NCBI GenBank assembly: GCA_964036155.1
Contig: OZ038423.1
Coordinates: 34,797,249-34,861,248, forward strand
Length of the DNA stretch: 64,000 nucleotides
Reading direction: 5' to 3'
Source of the DNA: Diploscapter coronatus
Lineage: Eukaryota; Nematoda; Chromadorea; Rhabditida; Rhabditidae
The translations under genes were made by a program, and so were the position numbers. Positions 25,074-36,596 of the stretch are shown here, piece by piece. The notes beneath the pieces are model-generated. The model was not told the DNA's origin. It made no database searches and was given only the letters and a program-made list of their open reading frames with translations. The first letter of the stretch is position 1. The number at the start of each line of letters is the position of its first letter.

Positions 25074-27049
25074 TCACAGAGTAGGAGGGAAACGGTCGAA
25101 CGAGGACAGCGGAAAGATGTCGAATCCAGAAGGCAGAAGAGGGAAGGAGGGAATCGTTGGAGGGATGAGGAGAGGGTCGAACGATGAAGGGAGTTGGAAG
25201 AGAGGCAGAGGGAAGGAAGGACAGGCGGATGGCAGGGGAAACTGCACCAGCGGGGAGGGTGTGAAGGGCAGAAGTGGAACTGCAGAAGGGGTCACAGTCA
25301 CTCTGGAAGATGGTACAAGTTCCAAATTTCGAAGTCAAATACTGTATTCCCTCTCCCTCTAATGAAGGGGACATGCCCCTCGATTCTCGGATCTCCCCTT
25401 TGGGATGCCCTTCTATTAGAGAGAATACAGTAGTAAGTACCTGGAATAGGGATGATATTTGGGTGATGTTGCGGCTGGCGGTCGAGCCCATTGGACCGAC
25501 AAAATTGAGCCATTCTGAAAGTTCATCCTTCTATTTTTGGAGGTTCGTTTGAAATAAATCAATTGATTGCCAAACTCTTGAAGGAATCTCTCAAAATCTC
25601 AATCTTTTCTTCAAAAAATCTTCAGAATCTCTATTACCATTTTCAATATGAAACCTAACGCTAAAAAGTTTTAGTTATTATTTTAAAATTCAAGTTTACA
25701 AAATTGCTCAGCAATTACCAGAATTTTCCCATTCCAATTGTTCATCTGCACTTCCGCCTGTTGTCTCGTGGCAAAGAGAACGAATGCGAATGGAAGTGAG
25801 GCAGTCTTCTTCTCGATGTGACAGCGTTGAACTCCCTGAAATTGCGATCACCTTCAAATAACTTTAACCAGACCACAAATTGTTGAATGTTTTTGGTAGC
25901 TTTGATTTATCGTCACGAAAAAATTTCAGTCGTCATTTTGAGAGTCATTTAAACAACGTTTTACAGTTCCCTAGAACATGCGTATAAAGATGGGCAACTC
26001 GAAAAAGTAGTCGCATCATAGCATCGTTTCATGAGAAATAGTACAACATTGGCTAAGGAAAAGGTTCTCTTCCTTTACCATTCGTATGTAAAGATTCAAC
26101 TATTTTTCGATATTGCCATAAAGATGCGAGATTCTTGACAAGAACTCTTTGAGAAACCAACCCCTTCAACTCCGCCGAACGCCTCCCTCAGCTGCATCTC
26201 AGTCACATTGTCGTCGAACCCTCGCACGAACAAATTAGCGATCTGTAAAATGGGTATTTCTTCCAAGCCTGGATAAAATATTCTCACCTTGCTCATGATA
26301 TTTGGATCGGCTGTCGAATCCTCCTTGTTCGCCCACTTTATCATCACCACAGTGCCTTCTATCTGAAAATAGTCGAGGAAAAGATGTGGAAAATCGGTCT
26401 ACGATATGTTCAATTGTCATCGATGGATTTACAAAGTGAGTTTTGAAAGGCTAGAGCGTTTGTCGCTATCAGAAGAGCACGCATTTGCTGAGAAATAGAA
26501 TTGCAGCCTAACTAAACTCTCAAGTAAGTGAAACGTAAGTTGGATCTCAGCAGTCTGGCCTCCTGTAAGATTCACCAGTTCGCCATGATCACCATTTGCA
26601 AAATTTATTAGTTATTTTTCTTTTCCCTACATTCTCTACCCTCAAAACCTGATGAATGTGACAAAAACTCAAAATTTAATCATAGCAAAACTATGAAGTT
26701 AATTAGTTTGAATTCGATATATTACGTTTTTAGGATTTTAAACTTATTTCTAACAACAGCAAAAAATGAATAAATGAAGTTCAACTCACCTCGAGCTTCC
26801 CATTATTTCGCTCCTTCGCGATTTTCGCGTCATTTTCATCTTTGAATTGGAGGAAGGCAAATCCCCGTCCATCGTACAGTTCGATTTCTGTTGCTTCTGG
26901 ATAGATCGATGAGAGAAGCGTCTTAATCAAACGCAATCATAGACTGCATAATCAAAGCGAAGTCCAACCTTGATCCTCCTCTTCTCGATCGTGAGGGGGA
27001 TTTTGCCGACGAAAAGGCGGTCATTTTTGGTTTTGATTGGCAGAGACAT
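25074..27049 (-). CDS. SYNCRIP/hnRNP-Q/R-like RNA-binding protein, two RRMs
   Basis: Seven in-phase exons: 26969-27049, 26790-26921, 26288-26362, 26162-26242, 25719-25835, 25441-25514 and 25074-25302. RRM1 has RNP2 LFVGKI and RNP1 RGFAFLQF. RRM2 has LFVRGF and LPFAFVLF, ending SILSVQWARPP. The linker VVMIKWANKEDSTADPNIMSK matches the WA(D/N)-P(D/N)xxM(A/S)K linker between the second and third RRMs of the SYNCRIP/hnRNP-R family. The protein therefore looks like that family without its first RRM and acidic N-terminus. The last 75 residues are rich in Pro, Phe, Ser and Leu. A nuclear or cytoplasmic mRNA-binding role is likely by family. It lies 410 bp downstream of the peptidase gene on the same strand. 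Confidence 0.85.
25341..25432. repeat. intronic hairpin (long imperfect inverted repeat)
   Basis: Within the 138-bp last intron of the RRM gene, TACTGTATTC and CTCTAAT-GAAGGG on one arm pair with the reverse complement on the other arm (25405-25432). One arm carries an extra CCTCTCC. The hairpin fills most of the intron. Confidence 0.7.
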
Positions 27050-27458
27050 TCTCAGTCAATGTTAGAAATGGGTTGAGAGTGATCGATGGGTTAGAATATG
27101 CTGTGCTTGTGAAATGTGCAATGGATGATGGAATGTGAATGTTACAGCGAAAGAGCAAGTTGAGGAAAGGGAGGCGAAGGAGATCGTATCTGAAGCTGGA
27201 AAGGGAAGGGAAGGAAAGGGGCAAGGGAATGGAAGGAGGGAGGAAAGGAGAAAGGAGGGTTCGAGATGAAGGAGAGGGGGAATCGCGTGCAACACATTCT
27301 GAATATCAAATGCACATAGCAACTCATTAACTCTCCTCAATCATCCCTTTCCATGCAATACATTTAACCTATGCTACCATACATACATTAATTCCATTGA
27401 AAATTCAGAATTTTATATATATATATAAAATCTTCAGTGATAACAACTAACAAATTGA

Positions 27459-30400
27459 CTATTTCCTAAGTCGTCGCTCTATTTCTTCATTCGAGGGAAA
27501 ACCATCGGTTTCTCCTAAAATTGTTATGCTATTTTGTTGATTGAAGAAAACGCTAGCAACTCACCAACTATTGTGGTGGCCACTCTGCCCTCGATGAATG
27601 TCCGTCTGCACGCTTCTCTGATCGAGCTCACATTGATTGCCTGAAAATTCATATTTAAAACAAAACATCTAACAATAAAACATAAAAATTAACTTTCACT
27701 AACAGATATATCGTTTTTGCTTATAGTTCGAAAGAAAGACTTTTCGAATATGCCTGCAGGTAAGTTGAGCATGGACTTTGGAAAAGCAAGCTATTGTAAG
27801 ATCAGGAAGACTTCTGCCAAGCAGGTCAGTTCTGTCCCAAAAGCAGTTCTCTTTTTCTTTCACTATCCTTTACTCTTTTTATCCACTCGTTTTGGTACTG
27901 AACTACTTGAACCTAAATTTGGTACCAAAATAATCAGGACATCAATCTACTCATTATCACTGTCCTGTACCTTAAGAGTAAGGAAAAATTCTCTCGCCAG
28001 TTCTATACTATTTTTCCTTTCCAGATAGAAATTCAAGAAAGTAGAAACAAACAGATGCTTCTGCCGCTAAGAAACGGGATAGTGATTATGACATCAAATT
28101 CATCACTTGATCTCACCCTATTCCTAACAATTTTGCAATTTCTTTGCTAGACAGAACATTCAAAAACCCGTTTTTTTCCAAAAATTGTCACGAGACAAGT
28201 TTTGCTGGTAAATTGCCATTTAGGTTTCTTATGCATAATTGTTCAAGCCCAACCTTGATTCTCATCTCCAATTCGGGAATGGGGATGCGTCTCCCATAGC
28301 AGAGAATCTGTCTCCCGATGTCCTCGCAAATCGGGGTTGAGCCGTCCAAAATCAGCAGCAAATTCGCCAGCAGAACGCGCTTTCCTCGCTCCACCGCTTC
28401 TTCATCGATTCCTGCAATTTTTTTTTTGAAATTGAAACAATCTTAATTAACAAATAAGTATGCCTTCGGCGAGCCATTTCCACTCCTCCGTGACTGCGTC
28501 GATGAGTTGAGGAGCAGAGTCGGGAGACGTGACGAAGTAAATGCCGTTCAGACCTGTGTCCTGGAAGAGAATATTTTATAAAAGCTCACAATCAGAACGT
28601 CTAAATTCCTCAAGAGGTGAAAGTATAAAATTTTGAAATTGAATTCTATCCAAATCTGAGAGCATTTGAGGTCTGTTATCATGGAAAATGTAACAAAAAT
28701 TTTACCTTGTAACAAGTGGAGAAATTCATGAATGACTGGACGCCCGGATGGTTGCCGATGCGACGAGCCAGTCTCGAGGGGGCAGTCACTCCCAGACCCC
28801 GACTGCGGTCGTACTCCCCCAGCAGGATGTTGGCCACCATCAGCGAGAGATTGTCCTGGTGCGTCCACGAAAGGCCCCTCACAACCAGTGCGCCGTACAC
28901 AAAGCCCATATCGTGCACTCGGAATTTCAGCTGAACTCAAACAACGTTAAGTCAAATCTATGTGTGTGAAATTTTTGTATTGTAACTAGAAGATAATGAG
29001 AGACTGCAAGACGGATAAGCATTTTGCTCATCGCTTTTGAGATTTACCCAATCTACTACTCGCCTTTCATACGGAAAGTTAGCGTTTTTCCTTCTCTATC
29101 AACAAAATTTCAGATCAAACCTGCTGTTAAATATTCAAGAAAACCATTTTCTATTCTCTGATGGAAAAAGTGCATAACAGCATGAAGAATGTCAAAAGTA
29201 AAAATGATACGAATCTTAGGATATTTACCTGACAAGGAGTGAAGACAGCAGGGATGAATTGGGAAGAAGCGTCGCCGCGACTCACTTCGCCGAAATACTT
29301 CTCGGAATATTTGATCAGCTGAAAGTAGTGCGTCTTTAAATAAAGCATGGAAAGAACTCACTTCATCGTGATTGACACCGCCTGCAGCAGCCAGGACCAT
29401 TCGGCCAGAGCGATAGTGCGTCTGGATGTAATTGGTCAGGTCATCACGGTTTATCGACCTAAATTTCAAATACAATTATTTTAAAATTGTAGGATTGCAT
29501 ACAAAAATGAGTTTAATTTTGGAATAACAAAATACTTCTGTCAAATAAGTTATTCGTAGGGGAAAAGCCTACTGGATATTCTCTTCGGGCCCGAGAATAG
29601 TCATCGACAAAGGATTTCCCTCGAAAACGCCAGAATGCAGGTGGTCGAATACGACTTCTTGCATGTTCTGAATGAAGAATAAGTCATGTCTCCTTCGATG
29701 TTGTGGAAGACGAAAATAGGACAATGTATGACACAAGTGCCCAGGTTTTTGATAAAGCTAAACGGGGATTCTTTCGAAAATTTTGTTAAAAATATGAGAA
29801 CTTGTGCTACAGTTTTCCATATGTCAACGAAAATCAGACTTCTCAATATTGACAAATTTTTGAATCCACATTCACACCACCCTGCATATTTTCGATTCGC
29901 ACTCTTTGCAACACAGCCTATTTCATTTTCTTCAACTCGTGCCCGCCTCTCAAAAATAGAGATCCGCCCCGTCACTCCCAGCGGGTGAAGATTACCCTTG
30001 AAAAGTATAATAGAAACAGCATACCTGTTCGACTTCCTGCATCTCCCTCAAAATCACTCCCCGCTCACTCTCGATGTCTCGCTTGTTGAATTTGCTGTGC
30101 AGCAGAATGTCCGAGAGAATTTCAACCGCTGAAAACGACGTGCTCAAAAGTTTTGGAAAGATAGAAAAGAGCAACTTTCGAGAAAAACATGATGTATGAA
30201 TGTCAAAGGAAAGAATGATGTTTGAGAATTGTCCAACCTTCTTTTTGTCATAACTGTTTTCAATTGAAAATGTGAAATTTAGAAAAAAAAATTCGCCTAC
30301 ATCGTTCGATGTCACCCGAGAAGCACTTGGCATAGTAGACAGTCTGCTCGCGACTCGTGTAGGCATTCAGATGAGCACCCATGTTCTCGATCTCCAGTTC

Positions 30401-31123
30401 GAGGTCGATGCGACTCCGCTTGCTCGTTCCCTGAATCGCGTATCCGAGTTTCTTATTGAAATGTTGAGAGATTGATGGAAAGAGCAGCTATAAACGCTAT
30501 CTAGTGAAATATCAACATAAATTATGAAACAGTCAAGTTGCAGCAAAAGTAGTTTGAAAATAGCCCGCATACCTTGAATGCCATGTGCTCGAGGAAGTGC
30601 GCAGTTCCGTTGTTCTTCGTCGTTTCATACCTCGATCCGGCATCGATCCACACGCCCACCTGCAAGTCACAGCTCTATTGGCAAGTATGAACACGCTCGG
30701 AATTCCGATTAGTTTGTAAGATGAAGAAAAGTCGGGGTTTCAATAAATTTCAAACTTAAAAGGAACTTTTGATTCTTGTTTGAAAAACTTTGTATAGCAT
30801 ATTCCTATCAGTAGAAATTGTAAAAATTAATTCTTGTTCGGCGTTTTTAAAAATACGAATTCTCTCAATTCAAGGAATGATGCAAAATGTCTGATTCCCT
30901 ACCGTAGCGGTAGGAATGTTGGTGTTCTCAGTTGCGACTCTGAATCCACTGTCAGTCGTCGTCACGACTGTCTCAGGGAAGAACGCGGGTCGACGGGCGG
31001 CTGCTTCAGCCAACGACAAGCACTTAAATTCAACAATTTTTCAGAGATCTCGGAAAATTGCAGAAAAGGAAGATGTTATTTGAAAGTTACCCGCTTGGCG
31101 CCTGTAATAATTCCTCGGTGCAT
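27459..31123 (-). CDS. PMPCB (mppb-1): mitochondrial processing peptidase beta subunit (M16 metalloprotease), complete
   Basis: Thirteen in-phase exons give 455 aa: 31091-31123, 30903-31022, 30573-30659, 30301-30430, 30025-30128, 29573-29667, 29362-29458, 29229-29318, 28706-28930, 28464-28560, 28254-28411, 27565-27640 and 27459-27514. The start [11 protein letters not shown] gives an Arg-rich presequence as expected for matrix import. The inverted zinc motif HFLEH is in [12 protein letters not shown], with the downstream glutamate region [13 protein letters not shown]. Further family blocks are [26 protein letters not shown] and [12 protein letters not shown]. It cleaves matrix targeting peptides as a heterodimer with the alpha subunit. 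The intron after 28464 has a GC donor. MPP-beta is preferred over the related UQCRC1 because HFLEH and the glutamates are intact. Confidence 0.95.
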
Positions 31124-31390
31124 TTCTACGAGCCCATACGATCAATCTGAGTCACGATTCAAACGAATTCCTGAACAGTAACGATGAAAACTTATAGAAA
31201 TTTGCAAAGTTTTGAAATTTTGAAAGAGATATAAATACGAACGTTCAAACGCAAGCAACGCATAGCGAGGAGTGTAGTGCAGAGAAAGCGGTTTGTCAAT
31301 GTAGGCTTCTCGTAACTCTTTTGAAATCCCTCTCGAGCATTTCAGTTTTTCCCCGCCAGCATTGTCATTTCTTCCTTATCTGTTCCTGAA
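31124..31390. promoter_or_regulatory. short divergent promoter region, MPP-beta (-) / copine (+)
   Basis: Only 267 bp separate the two start codons, so the genes probably share a bidirectional promoter. I see no clear TATA box. A TTTGCAG acceptor-like site lies just after the first copine ATG, at 31397-31403. Confidence 0.5.
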
Positions 31391-34300
31391 ATGTCGATTT
31401 GCAGGTCTCCAGCGAGTGCGCCAATGACCTCCTTCACTGCCGAACTTCATCTCAGTCTCCGGTATGTCCAAATATACTGCCTTTCTTCACAAATTCACGT
31501 TTTTATTGCAGAAATGTGCACTACGGACCATCGACTTCTGGAGTCAGAGTGAGCATTCAGACCCAACACTCGTCGGACAATTTCGTCGAGGTCAGTCATG
31601 CCTACGAAGTTATCATAGCCAGAAAATCCGACTTTTACCCGACGTTAACAAAGTTTTCCTGATAAAATTTCTAGTTTTTGTGCATAAAACCAATAGAAAA
31701 AGCAAACCATCAATTTTATGAGTTAGAAGTCATCATGTAAACTTTTCGAATCACGAAGTCTAAATTCAAGATTAAAAACTTGACTTTTTTCCTAATTTAG
31801 CCCTCCCCTTGAATACTCTAGAATTCCATTTTTCTGAATCTATAACAGACATACACTTTCCTCCCTATTATAAACTGATGATTCGACTGTTAACACGCAA
31901 AAAATTAACACTTGATTTGAGAATCCAAACCGAAAGATTCTTACATGTTTAAAGTTATTGCCACTCCTTTTCCGTATTCTTTTGGTGAATGACAATACTT
32001 TCTGACTTATGACTTTCAGATCTCTCAAACGGAGACGATATTCCACTCTCGAGATGCAGAATTCAAGCACAGTTGCTCTGTCAAATACCAGTTTGAGAAG
32101 CTGCAGCGGTTGAAATTCATCGTGTGAGCCGAGACTTGCTTGATATGTTTGAAACGGTGTTCCATTTTCAGCTACGGAGTGCAGGACGAATCGGGGATAT
32201 TCTCCGAGAAGCTGGGCGAGTGTCTGTGCGACCTGTCAGTGGCGATCGCCAATCGATGTCAGATGATCCTTCCCTTCGGCAGCTCCTCTCAACTCCAACT
32301 CAGCATCACTGTTCCCGAGTTCTACGCACAGTACATCAATCTTCAGGTACATTTGAACTTTCTTATATATTTCTCTTATTTTCAATCGAGTAGCATAATT
32401 TTTAGATTTTCTTTATTCGTCCAGATTCAGGAATAATTTCAGATAATTTTGTAGTTTTTATATCGAAGAGAAAATATTTTTATTTACAAAAATCTTATAT
32501 TTTTCGACTTATTTTAAAAAATTTCATCCAATTTTCGTTTTTTCCTGTAAAAATTACGTATTTTGTAAAACTTTCAGTTCTACGGCCACAATCTGCATTC
32601 GAACACGTCCCATCCCCTGGCTGCCTATTTCGTGCTCGTTCTGCAGGTCTCTCCCGATTTGTCCATTGTCCTGCATCGAAGTGAAGTCATCAAAGTAAGC
32701 GATTTTTCTGACTGAAAATAACACTTAATTTTGACAGGACAGAAATATGTTGATTTTAAATATAATTCATTGATGAGAACTCCCAATGGTATTCACCTTA
32801 CAATTATGAAAAAGACATTTTTACTTCAAGTATTTTATAATTTCGCTTTTTTCTAATCTTACCTATATTTTGCCTTGCAGGACGAGAAAACTCCGCACTG
32901 GGAGGCCTTCAAAGTGCCTCTCTTCGTTCTGCAGCAATTCCACGAGGGATCCATCGAGTTGAAATGCTACAATTTCAACGTCAACGCAACCGACAGTTTC
33001 ATCGGTAAGTTTTTACTCTTTCCAACTCTTATATTCTTGCGGGAAAACAGATCGAAGTATTCCATCAAATCTCGCTGATCTAAAATTCGCTGCGAAGACA
33101 TGAATGAACTGTTTCTTGGTGAAAAATATGCACTCTTCCTACAAGTTTTTGTACGTTTACGGATATAGATTTCTTTGCAGCGCTTCTTTACAAATATTCG
33201 ATTCTCAAAGATATGTCTTAATTTTGCTATTTCCTTTCAGGCCATTGTCGAACAACTCTCTACCAACTGCAACAAGGACCCGGCGCGATGAATTCTTACA
33301 TGGTAACTTTGAGTTTAAAGTTCGAAACTTTAAATCCAATTTGCAGTTGCTGGACACGAGCGGAGTGCATATTCACGAGAAGACGAGTCTGATGCTGCGC
33401 AGATGCGATCTTACAACTGGTCCAACTTACTTCGACCTGATCAACAAAGGGTGAGGCATTTCACTGAATTCCAAATGTTCAATTTACTTTTTAATTCGTG
33501 ATTGAAAGAATTAGTGAAGTGTCAAATGAAAATGAAAAGATGCCAATATGTAATGCAAGGCAGATAAACTTGCAGAATTCACCTACATCTCACGGAAGCA
33601 GTCGACATGACAGCCTCAAATGGGAATCCAAATTCACCAGGTAAGAGTTCACTTGTTTTATTTCAATTTTTGCACGATAAACAGAATATTTTCGCAGAAA
33701 CTGTTAGATAAATTTTTATAAAGCATTCTTATAACACAGTGGCGGTCAAAATTTTGGAAAAATCACTGTCATAAAAATAATTTGGCACGTTCGATTTCCG
33801 TCAACCAATTTTATAAAATGTTATGTCATATTCAATTCATGACAATTCGGTTATCCAGAATGAATTCACTTTAATTTTATTCTAAATTTAAACTTTTGAT
33901 CGTCACTTTACGTGCAATTCAAAATATTGATCAATTTTATTGATTAGATTAGATTCACAAATTCTGTTCCTCTTATAGAATATTTGCACTGCAAATAGTT
34001 CCAGTTTCTTCGGATAGTGACTTCAAAACATTTCCAGACTCGTTGCATTTCATCCACCCGCACCAGCCCTCCGCCTATCTCCGTTCGATCCTCTCCGTCA
34101 CTCCCCCTCTCCTGGCCTACCTCGCCAACTCACGCATTGCAGCTCTCGGATTCGGAGCCAAAGTCGGTGACGATTTCAAACTGTCGCAGTGCTTCTATTT
34201 GGTAAGCGTTGTGTTTCTATAGTTAGTTTGATGAATCACTTTTATGCATATTTCACATAAAATTGAAATTTACGTTGATCAAGAAGAAAGCATCTACTCA

Positions 34301-35331
34301 TCTATGTACTGAATGACTTTTTATACATTCATTTATCGAAACATACTATTTTTTAATTAATGAAAGTAGACCAAACAACTTTCAGAACGGCTCTCCCTCT
34401 GACGCGCATGTGGATGGCCTGGTGGGTCTGCTGAATGCCTACCGCACCTCCCGAATAGCTCTGCAGCCCTTCGCTCCAACCGAATTCGCTGATTGCATCT
34501 ACTATGTCTCCACGTAAGTTATCAGAGAACTTTATTGAAAACTGGCTCTTTATACGAATAATTCATTTCTTCTCCATTCGTATGTTCATACGTCGAATTC
34601 AAGTCTATCGAAACCTTTCAAATTTTGTGATGCGTTCAAACAGCATTTTTAAACGAATAACAATGTTCACATCATATTTCAAGAAGAAAGGATCAGAAAG
34701 CTTTCTAAATCTTTAGAATTTATCTATTCTTTCTGCAGTTCTTTAATTCGGTTTTTTACTGTGTTTCATTCTCGACAGCAATATTTGAAAATCTTCTGTT
34801 TAGCCTAGCGAAAGCGGAATCTCGACGTCGAGTGGGTCTATACTTCTGTCTGCTGATTCTGACGGACGGCGCCCCCAGCAACAACAAACGCACTATCGAT
34901 GCCATCGTCGACTCCTCCTACTTCCCCTGCAGCGTTTTCGCTATCGGGGTCGGAAAGGTGAATTCTTCCTCAAATGCGAGAAAATATTCAAATTGTAAAA
35001 TTTAGAAGAAAGTGATTCCTGGAATGGACATTCTTTTGTCGCCAACATTGAAACATTCCGATGGGCGGGCTCTCTGCAGACAGGTAAAATTTCTAGAATT
35101 ATCATTTATGAAGTAGGTGAATTTATTGTTACTCTCCAAAACTGAGTTTTTTTTCGATAAAATTCGTTATTAACACAGCGTAATTTTCCGTCAGAATCTT
35201 TTCGTGATAAAAATTACCAATTCTTTCAGAACTTCATGTTCGTGCATTCTGACGACCTGGACAAGGAGAACGCACTGGCTCTGCTGCCTCTGCAGATGAT
35301 TCAGTGGGCCAAACGATTCGATTCCGCCTAA
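31391..35331 (+). CDS. copine (C2-C2-vWA membrane-binding protein), complete
   Basis: Fourteen in-phase exons give 508 aa: 31391-31461, 31512-31590, 32020-32123, 32172-32346, 32578-32694, 32881-33004, 33241-33302, 33347-33450, 33576-33640, 34038-34201, 34386-34513, 34804-34957, 35006-35083 and 35230-35331. C2A is degenerate. C2B has HRSEVIKDEKTPHWEAF and FIGHCRTTLYQLQQGPG. The vWA domain opens AVDMTASNGNP with the copine MIDAS DxTxS, then SLHFIHPHQPSAY, GFGAKVGD, LTDGAPSNNKRTIDAIV and VFAIGVG. Copines normally bind phospholipids in response to calcium and recruit targets through the vWA domain. Here C2B has YNFNVNAT where family members have YDYDSDGS, so calcium binding is probably lost. An alternative start is ATG 31424 if 31403 is a trans-splice acceptor. 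Confidence 0.9.
33731..33917. repeat. Tc1/mariner-type MITE in copine intron
   Basis: The left end CAGTGGCGGTCAAAATTTT and right end AAACTTTTGATCGTCACTTT are inverted repeats (consensus AGTGRCGRTCAAAAKTTT) next to TA dinucleotides, as in Tc1/mariner elements. No coding capacity. Similar ends occur at 63859-63955. Confidence 0.75.
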
Positions 35332-36596
35332 TTCATTGATTCCGTAGACAAATTAGGGAATCTACAATTCGTGATATACATAATCTTTTACTTGTCGCAT
35401 TTATTCATCTATTCAATACTATCTTCCGAAGTCGTGTACAGATCGAGGCAGACTTTCAGCCAGAATGAGAAATTTTAGGGAAGAGAGGACGCAGAAATAA
35501 ATTTCTATAAAAAAAAGTGATACATAGAGAGTACGCAACAAGATTTTAGACAAAAAACATTTGGCTAAAGGGGAGTACGCACGAAGTTTTTGGCTTAAGC
35601 CTTGCCTAGATCTGGTCGTGTATAATTTCAATTCTTCGATTTCATTTCAGAATCAAATGTATTTCCTTCTCTTCACTTTTCCGTGTCATTCCTAATTCAC
35701 CACAGACGTTTTCTTCTTCATTCAGATGCCATATTCGCAATGCTTTCGGTTAGCATTTCCTTATTTATATTTGTTTCAACTTCTTAGTATCGGTTAGATA
35801 TTTCTGAGAATGAGTGCCTTTCAATGCTCACTTGACGAATGATAAATCAAAAAGACTGGAGGCTAAATTTATATGGTCCACGATAATTTAGGGAAAATTC
35901 GCAATTTATTCTGATGGTATAAGGCTAGATACATGATTTTGTTAAAAATTTGCCTAGTTATTATGGGCCATACTTATCACAATGTTTGTAAGATTTTCTT
36001 TCTAAGTTGCCAAGCAAATGTATGTTTTTGATGAATTTTCTAATTTGAGAAGTATGAAATCAAATAAATATTTAGTGTTTTATTGCTGTATCTTCGACTC
36101 TTCTACAGTTTGCACGGTTGATATATTTTCTGTTTCTCTTCTGCTGCCCTGCTGCCTATCTCTGAGTCGTTGAGTCCTCATCTCTCGCTGCTCCTGACGA
36201 AGATCACCTTTTCTCTCTGCTCGTCCATTTCATTGCCCCCATTCACTGCCGAGCCGATGTCCGGTTTGTTGCCGCCTCTCCTGCAATCAACAACCATCTT
36301 GTGGTCTCGAAAAACTCAAGTCAGAATTTCGAACAACAATGACCTTGATAGCTGATAATAAATGGATAATTTCCTTCTTCGCGTATGAAGACATTCCATC
36401 AATGTGAAATGAATCCACCATTGCCAAATGGATTGTGCAAAATATGATCTAACAATTCGAAAATTTTGTTATTAGTTGCCTAGTTTTGTAAACCTCTTGT
36501 GTCGTGTACCATTGAATGCTAAGAAGATCAGCTTTATGAATCTAACGCAATCATTCAAATAACCTGACATTCCTTATCATTTCTTGTGCTTTCGGC
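35332..36596. other. convergent 3' region, copine / bestrophin
   Basis: No gene is seen. AATAAA occurs at about 35492 and 36063 on + and either may end copine mRNA. The remainder is AT-rich UTR-like sequence. Confidence 0.5.
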
